Origin: Chara braunii | Lineage: Eukaryota > Streptophyta > Charophyceae > Charales > Characeae | Direction: 5' to 3' | Assembly: GCA_003427395.1 (NCBI GenBank) | Contig: BFEA01000165.1 | Location: 1,756,963 to 1,820,962, forward strand | Length of the DNA: 64,000 nt | Shown: positions 22,340 through 32,429 of the stretch, one piece after another | Position numbering within the stretch: the stretch's first letter is position 1 | Layout of the letters: the number at the start of each line of letters is the position of its first letter | Notes under the pieces: model-generated | Told to the model about the DNA's origin: nothing | Databases searched by the model: none | The model's input: only the letters and a program-made list of their open reading frames with translations | Made by a program: the position numbers and the translations under genes

Positions 22340-22850
22340 CCGAACGGCACGTCCTTCAGCCGTTCAATATCGTGAGGGGTGACCCCTATCGATATATTCC
22401 TTCAGCCATTCAATATCGCGAGGCCGGAGCCGCGATCACTGCGTATGACTAGCAGGGTTGGTACAGGACTGGCCTGCGACCGCGCGACTTTATATCAAAG
22501 TTCTGCACGCGACGCTTCACCGCCCTGACTTTTAAAGGTTATGGGACCAGAGGATTTATATGTATACACGACTGTTCAGCAGTGACACGGACCGCGGTGG
22601 CAACTGAAAGAGAAACGGGGGTACCCGAATCGGGATTTTTGGGGTAGGGAGGCCTTCGATCTGCCCTTGCTTTTTAAGGTTTTTATGGTTGGACATTGTA
22701 GTCCGTGGCAACCGTCAAAGTCAACCCCCTTGACTTCCGCCCAGGCCTGGAGTAGGACTCATCCCCAGGGCCTCGAGAAACGACTGCCACCACAAGTGTG
22801 AACCTGTGTACCACCCACTCTGCAAAGAGTGCAGAAGAGGGTGTGTGGTC
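22340..22850 (+). repeat. Small repeats and a hairpin in the E1 3' part
   Basis: TCCTTCAGCCGTTCAATATC and TCCTTCAGCCATTCAATATC form a two-copy repeat about 47 bp apart, near 22351 and 22398. At 22810-22849 ACCACCCACTCTGCA folds against TGCA...GGTGTGTGGT. No gene supported. Confidence 0.45.
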
Positions 22851-23626
22851 TTCAACCTCGCATGGCGGTTGTCCGGCGTCGAGAGATTAACCCTCAAGGT
22901 GCGTGTCAGCCGACACTTGAGTGTCGAATGCGACCCTCGAAATTAACGAGGTGCCACGCGAGTATGGGTACTACATGGTACGCCATCACTGCGACCGCTT
23001 GCGTACGCTTGCATTGCTAGTCGATATGAATAGGCCCTGCGTCCTCGCGGTTTTATACTAAGTCTCGCCCGCGACGCCTATTCGATGACCACTGAAGGGG
23101 CTAGGAGCGTTGTCGCATGGTTTATGTTGTGTCGTTTTGTGTGTATGTATGTGTGTTCTTTTTTTTTGTGTTCGTAGAGTGGCGTGCGCGTGGTGTGTGG
23201 GATGCGTCCTAGTCGATCGACGAGGGCCACGCTTGGGACTTCAGCCCCCCGAGATGTCGGTTCGCGTGCGGGTCCGATAGATGTATTACCGCACGTACCT
23301 CCTATGCTACAGCGAACGAGAAACGCCCTCGGCTGGTCCACCTCTGAGATTGCAACTGATTAGCTTCCGTACTGTAGACTGGTAGCTCAGCGGGGATACG
23401 CCCACCGAAGGGAGGTAACAACTCTCGTAAGGTGGAGGTAAGTTATGCCTCTTGTACGCCCTATCCTGTCGTAGGGGCTCGCGAGAGGTATGGCTGGCGC
23501 ACTCAGCCGGAGCAGTCTAAGGAAGCTCCATTTGTGTGTTCGTGACGAGGATGGTCCAACTCCTGCGTGATGCGGCCGAGAGGGTCCCGCGCTGCCACAT
23601 GTGGTGCTGGACCGATGCGCTCGACA

Positions 23627-23880
23627 ACGTGGCTGCTGCTAGCGTCAAGGTTTGCCATTGTTATTTTAAACGGATACCTGCGCACAAATGGATCACATGC
23701 ACCTCTATAATTTTGTGCATTCCTTGTTCTTTTATCACTCTTAGTTCCGTTATTCGACCCTGTTCACATTCTTGTGGGGTTGATGAGGACAATCGCGCAA
23801 GTAAGATAAGTTGTCTGAGGGTCAATTTTTCAAACTTGTGATCGCTAGGCTATTGTTTTTATAGGAACTTCTAGAGTTGG
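23627..23880 (+). repeat. Dispersed repeat R3, copy 2, right fragment
   Basis: ACGTGGCTGCTGCTAGCGTC continues the copy cut at 15908. It then reads CATGCACCTCTATAATTTTG, TCTTGTGGGGTTGATGAGG and GATAAGTTGTCTGAGGGTC, as in copy 3. Confidence 0.65.
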
Positions 23881-24014
23881 CTGTTTTTGAAATATTGTGA
23901 TGAAAGATAGGAGAGAGTCGAGGCTTTGTGAGAATAATGAAGTCAGTATGAGAATATTTGTTATTTTTATCAATATTGTTTTGAAACGCAGGCCAAACAA
24001 CGGGGGACATCTCC

Positions 24015-24064
<50 letters not shown>

Positions 24065-24169
24065 TTCACAAACATATACACACACAAACACACGTGCATT
24101 TAGGGGCATAGCGAGAAAAGAAATATAGATATGTGGTGAATATGTTGCATCAGTCTCTTTTCTCATGTG
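23881..24169 (+). repeat. AT-rich spacer with CA microsatellite
   Basis: (CA)n at about 24030-24058 with scattered CA-rich extensions to 24096. No gene. Confidence 0.8.
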
Positions 24170-24744
24170 TGTGTGAGTGTCTCTCTTTCTCTCTATCTTT
24201 GTATGTACTAAAAGTGAACATGGTCATAAAATTTATATGACTTTATAAGTTCCTTTTCTGAATTGATATAAAAATCAACATGTTTGGCATATATTTACCC
24301 ACACTCATCTCTCTTTCGTTTTTTATTGTCAACGAAGACGAAGCAGGACTTAGTGAAAATAAGAGAGTTTTACATAACAACTCGACGTCGGTCGTATTTC
24401 ATTCTCAAAGCAAAAGGAAATTATTGATAGAGTACATAACTACCCACTGTAATTTCCGATGTAATTTCTTAGCAATGTGTCCCTCTTGCGTTTCCGATGG
24501 TAATTTTCTAGCAATGTGTCCCTCTTGCGTTTTGGAGGATTGGTAGTTTCCTACCAATGTGTAAGTAAGACTAAGTACGATGAAGTAGAAATAAAATAGT
24601 TTTCACGTAATAGCGCACCGTCGGCCCTCTTGGATTTTCAACACCAAAGGAAATTATTTATTTACAAAATATACCATAAAAAGACTAGTTTTCACATCAC
24701 ACAGTACAATACTAGAAAAAAAAGTCCAAACTTAGTTTAAAAAA
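24170..24744 (-). repeat. Dispersed repeat T, inverted copy
   Basis: The reverse complement matches the tandem units at 25905-26900, sharing GAACATGGTCATAAAATTTA, TAGCAATGTGTCCCTCTTGC (twice) and TTTCCTACCAATGTG. Confidence 0.65.
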
Positions 24745-25000
24745 ATCAGATTAGTAGTAGTGAAAGGATCTCACAACGAACAATAAGATAACCATAAAAA
24801 AACTCATAAACTCAACTATTCTCCCTCTCGAAATTGAACGAGCAATCACAAGTTCGAAAAATTGACCCACAGACAACTTATCTTACTTGCGAGATCGTCC
24901 TCATCAACCCCACAAGAATCTGAATTAGGTCGAATAACGGAACTGAGAGTGATAAAAGAACAAGGAATGCACAAATAGTTTAAAAACAGCCAACTCTGTG
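24745..25000 (-). repeat. Dispersed repeat R3, copy 3 (inverted)
   Basis: The reverse complement reads GTGCATTCCTTGTTCTTTTA, CTTGTGGGGTTGATGAGGAC, GTAAGATAAGTTGTCTGTGG and TTATTGTTCGTTGTGAGATC, colinear with copies 1 and 2. Confidence 0.7.
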
Positions 25001-25036
25001 AGTTCCTATAAAAAAAAGAAGCCTTTGTTGTACATT

Positions 25037-25039
<3 letters not shown>

Positions 25040-25070
<31 letters not shown>

Positions 25071-25182
25071 CTTGACTCTCTCTCTCTCTCTCTGTCTCAA
25101 CCGCACACTCTCTCTAAACCTCACACTCTCTTTATACTTTACTCTCTCTTCATTTCTCTCTCTCTCTCTCTCTCACGGAATG

Positions 25183-25245
<63 letters not shown>
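25040..25245 (+). repeat. CT microsatellite
   Basis: Two long CT runs (25040-25067 and about 25190-25245) with interrupted CT between. Open frames on both strands are low-complexity artefacts. Confidence 0.95.
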
Positions 25246-25248
<3 letters not shown>

Positions 25249-25520
25249 CCTGAAACATCGCACCGATCATCTTCAAAAGTTCCATCAACGTTATGTGCAC
25301 CAATTTTAACGTAGACATAATGTACAAGAGGATTCATTCCCTGGTCTCGGGATGTCTTTACACTGCAAAACGATTCCTGCAAGAAGGACACATGACAACA
25401 TCACAAACGAATGTAATTTTATTGTTCGTCGTGCGGTCCTTTGCCTACAATAGTCGAGTTTACGAGTCTTTTGATAATAATTCTATTGTTCGTCGTACGT
25501 CGATATATCTCGACTTTGGC
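25246..25520 (+). repeat. Dispersed repeat D, copy 2
   Basis: CCCTGAAACATCGCACCGAT, ACAAGAGGATTCATTCCCTG and TCACAAACGAATGTAATTTT match 14110-14310. It runs on into TTTTATTGTTCGTCGTGCGG, also found in R3. Confidence 0.7.
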
Positions 25521-25904
25521 TGGCGCCTCTAGCAAGTGAGGTCTGGTGGGCCAAAGCGCACATTCCCCGTAATGTTAACGCAAATGGACCGTGACCGGTG
25601 TATGGGCTAAACACTGGAGGTTTGACTAAGTTTGGACAGTTGTTTTCTACTATCGTACTCTGTGATGTGAAAATGATAAAGTTTTGAAGTTTTTTTTATG
25701 ATGATCCTACTGTTCATCATTAATTCCTTTAACCATTATTAATCTGTTTTATGATAATCTAATAATATATATCATTTTTCCTGCTCATGCAAACAAAACA
25801 ATAAGTAGATAGTTGATTTTTTTTTATTGCTTTATTATTTTTAATTATATACATTAGTTTCTTAACATTGTATATTTCGCTAAGACATTTCTGAAGTTCA
25901 ACAA
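25521..25904. other. AT-rich sequence, no gene recognised
   Basis: No repeat unit, RNA gene or credible frame seen. Confidence 0.4.
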
Positions 25905-26895
25905 TAATTTCCTCTAGCGTTGAGAATGCAAGACAGTCGACGGTGGACTATTACTTGTAACTCTCCTGTTTCCACTTCGCTGTACCTCGTCTTCGTAACA
26001 CGTTGGTATAAAACTACTAATCCTCTTACATCAGAAATGCAAGAGAGACACATTGCTAAAAAACTACCGATCCTCTCACATTGGAAACACAAGAGGGACA
26101 GGGGGTGGATTGTTACGTACTCTTTCAACAATTTCCTCTTGCGTTGAGAATGAAATAAGGGTGACGTTTGGTTGTTACATTAACCTCTATTATTTCCTCT
26201 AAAAGCCCTTGTGGAACCTCCGTTCGCACACTGGTAGAAAACGACCAATCCTCTTCTACCTTAATCAAAAGAAGGGCGTGGGTGGATAATTATGTGTGCA
26301 AATATTTTCATTTTTATATAAATTAACGAAAGGATTTCAAAAAAAAAAAAAAGAACTTACGAAGCCATATAATTTTTATGACCATGTTCACTTCTAGTCC
26401 AAAGAGAGAGAGTTCCTCTAGTGTTGAGAATGCAAGAGAGTCGACGGTAGGCTATTACGTGTAACTCTCCTATTTACACTTCATTGTACTTCACCTTAGT
26501 GACACATTCGTAAGAAACTACCGATCCTCTTACATCGGAAATGCAAGAGGGACACATTGCTAAAAAACTACCGACAAAGACACATCCGAAACACAAGAGG
26601 GACAAGGGTGAGCTGTTACGTACCCTTTCAATAATTTCTTATTTCGTTGAAAATAAAATAAGGGTCACGTCTGGTTGTTACATAAAGTTCTCTTATTTCC
26701 TCTAAGCCCTTGTGGAACCTCCGTTCGCACACTGGTAGGAAACGACCAATTCTCTTATACCCGAATCGAAAGAAGGACGTGGGTGGGCAATTATGTGTGC
26801 AAACGTGTCCATTTTTATATAAATAAACGAAACGATTTCAATAAAAAAAAAGGAACTTACGAAACTGTATAAATTTTATGACCATCTAGTCCAAA
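25905..26895 (+). repeat. Dispersed repeat T, two tandem copies (about 500 bp each)
   Basis: Copy 1 is about 25905-26410 and copy 2 about 26412-26895. Both run from TTCCTCTAGYGTTGAGAATG through CTTGTGGAACCTCCGTTCGC, ACACTGGTAGRAAACGACCA and AATTATGTGTGCAAA to TTATGACCAT. An inverted copy lies at 24170-24744. Confidence 0.8.
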
Positions 26896-27594
26896 GATAG
26901 AGAGATAGAGAGAGAGACAAAGAGATAGACACACATACAGAGAGAGAGAGGGAGAAAAAGGGCGAGAGAGACATAGAGAGAGAGAGAGAAAGACACACGT
27001 GCGAGAAAAGAGAGTGATGCAAGATATTCATCACATAACTACATTTCTTCATGGAGTATTCCCCGAAATACACACATGGGTGTGTGTCTTTCTCTTTGAG
27101 AGAGATAGAGAGACAGAGACAGAGAGAGAGACATAGAGCGAGCAAGACAACAAGAAAGACGGCACGTGAGAGAGGGAGGGAGAGAACGAGAGAGAGAAAG
27201 AGAGAGAGGGGGGGGGGGAAATCACCAATTATGTGGCCCGGGTATGAAAAAATATTTGCTCACGCCAAATAATACACCGACACCGATGAAAAAAAAAAAA
27301 AAATTATGTACTACCTTCATTGTTGTCACAAACTCTCTACTCGCACCTAGCCAAAAAATTCAAAAAACGCCATCTGTGCAAGCCCTTATGCTTCTCTCTT
27401 TCTCTCTTTCTCTTTTTTTTTTTTTTTTGTCTCTCTCTCTCTCTTACACACACAAAACACCCAACTCTCTACGCATTCATTACTACATTTCAACAACAGC
27501 CAAGTGTAGAAGTCCCTTTTTAAAAACAGATCTGCTGCTCAACCTATATTGGACATTTACGCTTTGATTCCTCTCTCTCTTCAACTCTCTCTCT

Positions 27595-27648
<54 letters not shown>

Positions 27649-27830
27649 AACTTTGATTCCTCTCTCTCTTCAACTCCCTCTTTTTTTTTTTTTTTTTTTT
27701 TTCTCTCTCTCTCTTCAACTCCCTCTTTTTTTTTTTTTTTTTTTTTTCTCTCTCTCTCTTCAACTTTCTTTCTCTCTCTCTCTCCCTCTCTCTCTCCAAC
27801 AGAAAAAAATCAATTTTTTCAAATTTATAA
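26896..27830. repeat. GA-rich then CT-rich low-complexity DNA
   Basis: GA-rich tracts at 26896-27000 and 27100-27220, a G run near 27208, an A run near 27290, then CT and poly-T tracts at 27390-27440 and 27570-27800 (two T runs of about 21-22 bases). Frames encoding mostly E/R or S/L are not genes. Confidence 0.9.
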
Positions 27831-29381
27831 TAATTAACTTTTTTCAGCTTATAATGAGTTGTCCATATGGAGCATGCACCATATTCTAACTTTCTTTGCA
27901 TTAAGAAACCTTCACTGATAAACACATATTAGTTGAACGTTGGCTCAATACAACAAACGTTAACTATATGAGAGAAATATTTTATGAACAGCTCGACCAA
28001 CATTGGGATGATTGTTGCCAAGCATGAAGTAATGTTCGAGCAACATTTTCGTACACGTTCAACTTTTGTTATGTAAAGAAATATTACTCAGTGAGTCCCA
28101 TAACACAAACGAAACACGTACTTTTTTTAATGATGGAGGTGAGGGTTAGAAGTGACAATGACACAAACTACTGTGACGCTCAACTCTATCACAATAAGTA
28201 GAAGCCTAAGTACACTTCGGAGATGTATAAAGCATACAAAACACAACAAGCATTACTCGTAAGATTACAATTACAAAAAAGCTTGTAAGCACTTCTTGTT
28301 TTAAAATATTAGTGCCTACAATATTCAACCGAATCGTGAGATGAAGAATAAGACTTATGCACGTACTATCTTAACACATACAGTACCGAAAATAATAATA
28401 ATAAGAAGAAGAAAACAACAATTATATTATTTCATGTTCAACTATTTGAGGGAGACTGCGTCTGGGTAAGAATTACGTATGTGGTGGTAATATCAAACAA
28501 TATGAAAGAACAATCATCGATTAGTCGTGAGTGTCAATTACGTTTCAATATTAAACGTGATAATATACATCATAAACACAAATTAGATAAGTGATAAAAT
28601 TTTGTTCCTTCGCCATGAACGACATAACAACAAGTGTTTTTTTTAAATAATAAACTTCAACACACTCATGTTCTCATAATAAGTGTGAACACCCGACGGC
28701 TCAGTCATTGATAGGAATATACTTCCACTTCCAGTTGCGATCGTCAAAGTTCGACATTTATCATCTTACTGTTTATCACTGTCATCACTATGAAACTCGA
28801 ATTATGCCCATATGAAGAGAGTTGTCGTGATGCCCGGGTGCCTGAACGTTGCACCGAAGCTGACCGAGACAATGGGCCAAAAAATAGGGTCGGGCGGGGT
28901 CTCAATCCATAATATAACAAATGGAAATGAAAAAAGAAACATATTTTACACAATACCAAACCAAACAACCTTTGGCTTAGGTTCACGTTCCAATTCTTCA
29001 CAAAATTGGAAATAAAAATGAAACAAAGGAAGATAAATCAACTCGCACTCTTCGAATGCCCTTCAATCCTATTTTTACTCCCATTAAGGCCCCTAATACC
29101 CCACCCCCTTCAAAACTGACATGAAAAAACTAAAAAAGGTCCATCATTAGGGGAACTAACAAACAACCAAAGGTTCTACTGTTTTTTTTACTCGCCCGGA
29201 TGGTCCTTCGAGGACGGTCCTCATCGCATTGGCCCGAGTGCAGTGCCCAGCCGGGCGGTCAAGCCTGTGTGGATCTGGTGACCCAATCCATATGCCCAAG
29301 TCTGGCTATCCATCCTTTTTCTATCATACTTATCCATCCGCGCATCTTCGATGACGCACTTGGCCGCGCGCCAGCGACCTG

Positions 29382-29383
<2 letters not shown>
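27831..29383. other. No gene recognised
   Basis: AT-rich to about 28790, a moderately GC-rich patch at 28815-28905, AT-rich again, then another GC-richer patch at 29190-29380. No long frame, RNA gene or tandem unit found. Confidence 0.4.

Positions 29384-29420
<37 letters not shown>
29384..29420 (+). repeat. CT microsatellite
   Basis: Uninterrupted CT run. Confidence 0.95.
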
Positions 29421-29423
<3 letters not shown>

Positions 29424-29557
29424 TATGTTTTTAACCGATATTTTACAAATGCATATTCACTTCTCTTAAGTTGTATGCCGCATGTTTCTGAAGCTCATAT
29501 TTCCTCCTGACTATTGTTGCAAGCTTATGGAGAAGTACTGCCCACGTCCTACAACCT

Positions 29558-30372
29558 CTACTCCACGAGGACCTCCTCTCTTTCTTCAAAAATATCAACG
29601 AATATATGATCATTGTTCATGCGAATCACTTCCTCTTTCTTCTTCCTCCTTACGGAGTATAGGCGTTCCCATATATTTATGAAACTTTGCACAACAGTTT
29701 TATCTTTGTCGAGAGAGACCACATTGATCGTCACTTTTTCGGTACCAGTCTTGTACGTGCAGGTCGACTTCTTTTGTTGATGTGACAAACTAGCACTATA
29801 TGGGTAAATGCGAGTTGCAGAAGGGTGCAACCACTCCGTCCCGCGTCGTTGTAATCTCTGTACAACTCATCTTGCACTGCGGTCTTGAATTCCATTGTGC
29901 TTAGTTCATTACCTTTAATACTTCACGACAAATCTTCAGTCATTCTCTTCCGCATCTTCTCTCGCTTCACACCCAAACGATCTCTTACACTTCCGCATGG
30001 ATACGACAATCCTGCCGTGGTTCAAAACATTCTAACAACGTCATAAACAATCTTCCCTCTGATGTTTGTCAATTCCCTAGATCCGAGCGTGCGAATCACC
30101 GAAGGTCCTTTCCATCCTATCGTGCGATGAACAATATCCTGTGCCTTCGTGTCAAGAGAACTGACGAGTTCCATGAAAGTTTCCACATACACCTCAATTG
30201 AGGGGTATATCTCTGCATCTCGTGCTCGAGAAAAACAGAAAGCTTTTGCCGCGCAACGCAGCAATTGCTTCATCATTTTTCGAGTGTGCCTACAATGTCC
30301 GAATGTCTTCACATACCCGGTCCTTAGGAGTTTTGTTCACCTTCAAGTTTCCTTCGACACGCTCCTGCATCA
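29558..30372 (-). pseudogene. Decayed coding-like sequence of unknown family
   Basis: On the minus strand, frames read in protein-like stretches: 'VYVETFMELVSSLDTKAQDI', 'RTLGSRELTNIRGKIVYDVV', 'MEFKTAVQDELYRDYNDAG' and 'IWERLYSVRRKKKEEVIRM'. They are separated by stops (for example at 30022) and frame changes. A splice-acceptor-like GTGCACAG at 30373-30380 would open an exon at 30372 with 'MQERVEGNLKVNKTPKDRV'. The stretch lies downstream of the acidic segment at 30673-30831, so both may be one broken multi-exon gene. I do not recognise the family. Confidence 0.35.
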
Positions 30373-30376
30373 CTGT

Positions 30377-30378
<2 letters not shown>

Positions 30379-30416
<38 letters not shown>
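30379..30416 (+). repeat. CA microsatellite
   Basis: (CA)n of about 18 units, inside a putative intron (30373-30672) on the minus strand. Confidence 0.95.
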
Positions 30417-30672
30417 TTCAAGTGTCATACAAGAGTAAGTCAAACCACTGATGTTGTCATTATAGTATTATAGGAAACCCCGTTGCAGCCACATCCGTGC
30501 TCATGCTTCCAACGAGGGAACATGCGATAGTTGCACCCAACAGCAGGTGTGATACTTACTACAACGGAAAAAAAAAAATTGTAAACGAATAATATTTATG
30601 AACGCTCTTTTCATATATGTTTCTGTTATGCTTGCATTACTGAAAACAAGGTGATTCGGTTGTGTCATTTAC

Positions 30673-31966
30673 CTATTGCTCGGTCAGTTGCAAAATCCCG
30701 AATCTCTTCTTCGTCATCTTTCACAGTCTGTTCATCGTCATCATTTATCTTTTCATCAAACTCATTTGCGTGAACGTCATTACTATTTTCATCGTATTCG
30801 TCCTCAGACTCTTTATATTCTATGTCTTCCCCAAGAGAAGGTTAACAACAGTCGTATTTTTCATCGCCACTTCAGGCCACCGTTCACCACTTCAGGATGC
30901 AGCCTGCATAAACAGGTGGTTTTCAAGGTCTTCGAACCTTTCACGACTTCATAACTATTCAGGTATGAAAATCCTGAATGGTCATGAAGTGGTGAAAGCT
31001 CCGAAGACCCTGAAAACCACCTGTTTAGGCAGGCTGCATCCTCAAGTAGTGAAGGGTGGTTTTCATGGTTTTCGGACCTTTCACCACTTCAGGACCATTC
31101 AGGATTTTCAGACTGCCCAAAACTCTCACTTGACTACTTCAGAACACCCTTCACCACTTCAGGATGCAGCCTGGCTAAACAAGTGGTTTTCAGGGTCTTC
31201 GGACCTTTCACCACTTCAGGACCATTCAGGGTTTTCAGACTTCCTAAAACTCTCACTTCAGAATTTTTATTCCTGAATTTTCAGCTACCCGATAACCGCT
31301 TGTGTCTTCCCTATCTCCCAACTTCTTCTGAGCTCCCCGTCGTCAGGATGACGCTTGTCGGACTGCACCACTCATATGCCGTTCTTCACAACGGCCACTG
31401 TTGGCTTCCATTTGTCAAGATTTACCTTCCTTACTCCGAACATAGACACGATGCATATTTCCTTCAATATCTTTCCCATTTTCCATTTCTTGCGAGCATT
31501 CTACAGTATTAACATCTAAGCTGGCACGACCCTGTCTGTTTTCCGGCTTACGTTTCGTTGGAGTTCGGAGGTCAGCGGCAATCAATAATTTCCTTCTCAT
31601 ATTGTTTGGCCTTGGGGTGTGCTGTGAAAATTCTTCCCTCTCGTGTGAAACAGGTTCATCATCACCCTCATCTTCAAGTTTGTCCGCCATTTTTAATTTT
31701 CTTTTACTAGCATCACGGTGCATTTCCACTGTGTTCACCTTCCATGATTTCACCAATGATCGTCTTGTGTTTCTCGTGTGCGATGTCTTATTTTTTTTGT
31801 GCTTTCCAGTTTGTGTTCTATCTTCTACCTTCTTATGTTCTTCTTGCTGAGCTCTCCGTGTGCGACCTTTATGCGTTGACACTCGTTCGTCCACATATGT
31901 TTTTCCTTTGTTGGATGTTCGAATTGCCTCCCGACCACAACCACATCGAGATTTCTGATTATCCAT
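30673..31966 (-). pseudogene. Basic-then-acidic coding-like locus, split by a foldback element
   Basis: The minus-strand frame 31966-31415 (183 residues) is rich in K/R and polar residues (for example 'GRTRRAQQEEHKKVEDRT', 'DASKRKLKMADKLEDEGDD'), like a nuclear protein tail. It ends at a GTAAAT donor-like site (31420-31425), and a GTGCAG acceptor-like site lies about 60 bp on (exon restart at 31362, 'SDKRHPDDGELRRSWEIGK'). FB2 (30832-31302) then intervenes. Beyond it, an acidic stretch 'LGEDIEYKESEDEYDE' continues to 'EEEIRDFATDRAI' and meets another GTAAAT (30667-30672). Splice sites are inferred by eye. The function is unknown. It may belong with the Ulp1-like gene upstream. Confidence 0.35.
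30832..31302. mobile_element. Foldback element FB2 (471 bp)
   Basis: Flanked by a perfect 9-bp direct repeat TGTCTTCCC (30823-30831 and 31303-31311). The left end is CAAGAGAAGGTTAACAACAG and the reverse complement of the right end is CAAGCGGTTATCGGG. A long palindrome with arms of about 80 bp (30886-30964 and 30972-31051, centre near 30968) is followed by a partial third arm (31080-31240). Arms are made of CACCACTTCAGG, CAGGTGGTTTTCA and GAACCTTTCAC motifs. Ends match FB1. A 9-10-bp duplication fits Mutator-like transposition. No transposase is present. Confidence 0.75.
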
Positions 31967-32429
31967 TTCAGAACACCTTGCTGCTTACCTGCGTCACTCC
32001 TTACAGACACAACGTCGTTATTCCTGTCATAATTCACAACAGGACAAACCAATACTTAATATACATCCCTAACTTTGTGTTACTCTCATCATTACATTTA
32101 TATAATACATACTTGAATTGGATATAATGTACATTTACATAATACATACTTGAATTGGGAAGGATTTTCTATGCATTCATTTTTCTGATAACTGAATTTA
32201 TTTCAGAAACATACGATTGATTGTTTCGTTTTTTTTTTTTTTTTTTTTAATATTTATTTCATTACGAATATATATTTTAAAAATACAACAATTGCAAACT
32301 ATTAATAATCAGAACTCACCTTCGTTGTCCATCTTACATAGAGGTTTATCTCTTCTTCCTGCTTGCCACGAATCTTTTGAAAACCACAATCAGTTCCTCA
32401 GTTGTTTGTGTCGTGCGTGACAGAGGGTA
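31967..32429. other. AT-rich spacer
   Basis: Contains a short two-copy repeat (TATAATACATACTTGAATTGG near 32100 and 32137) and a T run at 32227-32248. No gene. Confidence 0.5.

Larger units (their letters stand above)
15909..23626. mobile_element. Element E1: 7.7-kb structured insertion, no coding capacity seen
   Basis: The left end is TGTCGGCGCGAATACCC and the right end is GCGCTCGACA. Both sides carry ACGT (15905-15908 and 23627-23630). Joining the flanks rebuilds repeat R3 (ATCACGT then GGCTGCTGCTAGC, compared with ATCACGAGGTTGCTGCTAGC in intact copy 1), so this is a real insertion. TG...CA ends and a short target duplication fit an LTR-type insertion. However, I see no second copy of the left 600 bp at the right end, no gag or pol, and only a weak primer-site candidate near 21382. 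It could be a giant solo LTR, a LARD-like element, or something else. Its 5' part is related to 61473 onward. It carries a later foldback insertion at 18143-18662. Open frames of up to about 180 codons in the GC-rich 16.5-17.6 kb part lie on both strands and have no motif. Confidence 0.6.

Noticed and set aside
28815-29380. Insertion with GC-rich ends
   Set aside because: Two GC-richer patches flank AT-rich DNA, but I found no matching ends or target duplication.
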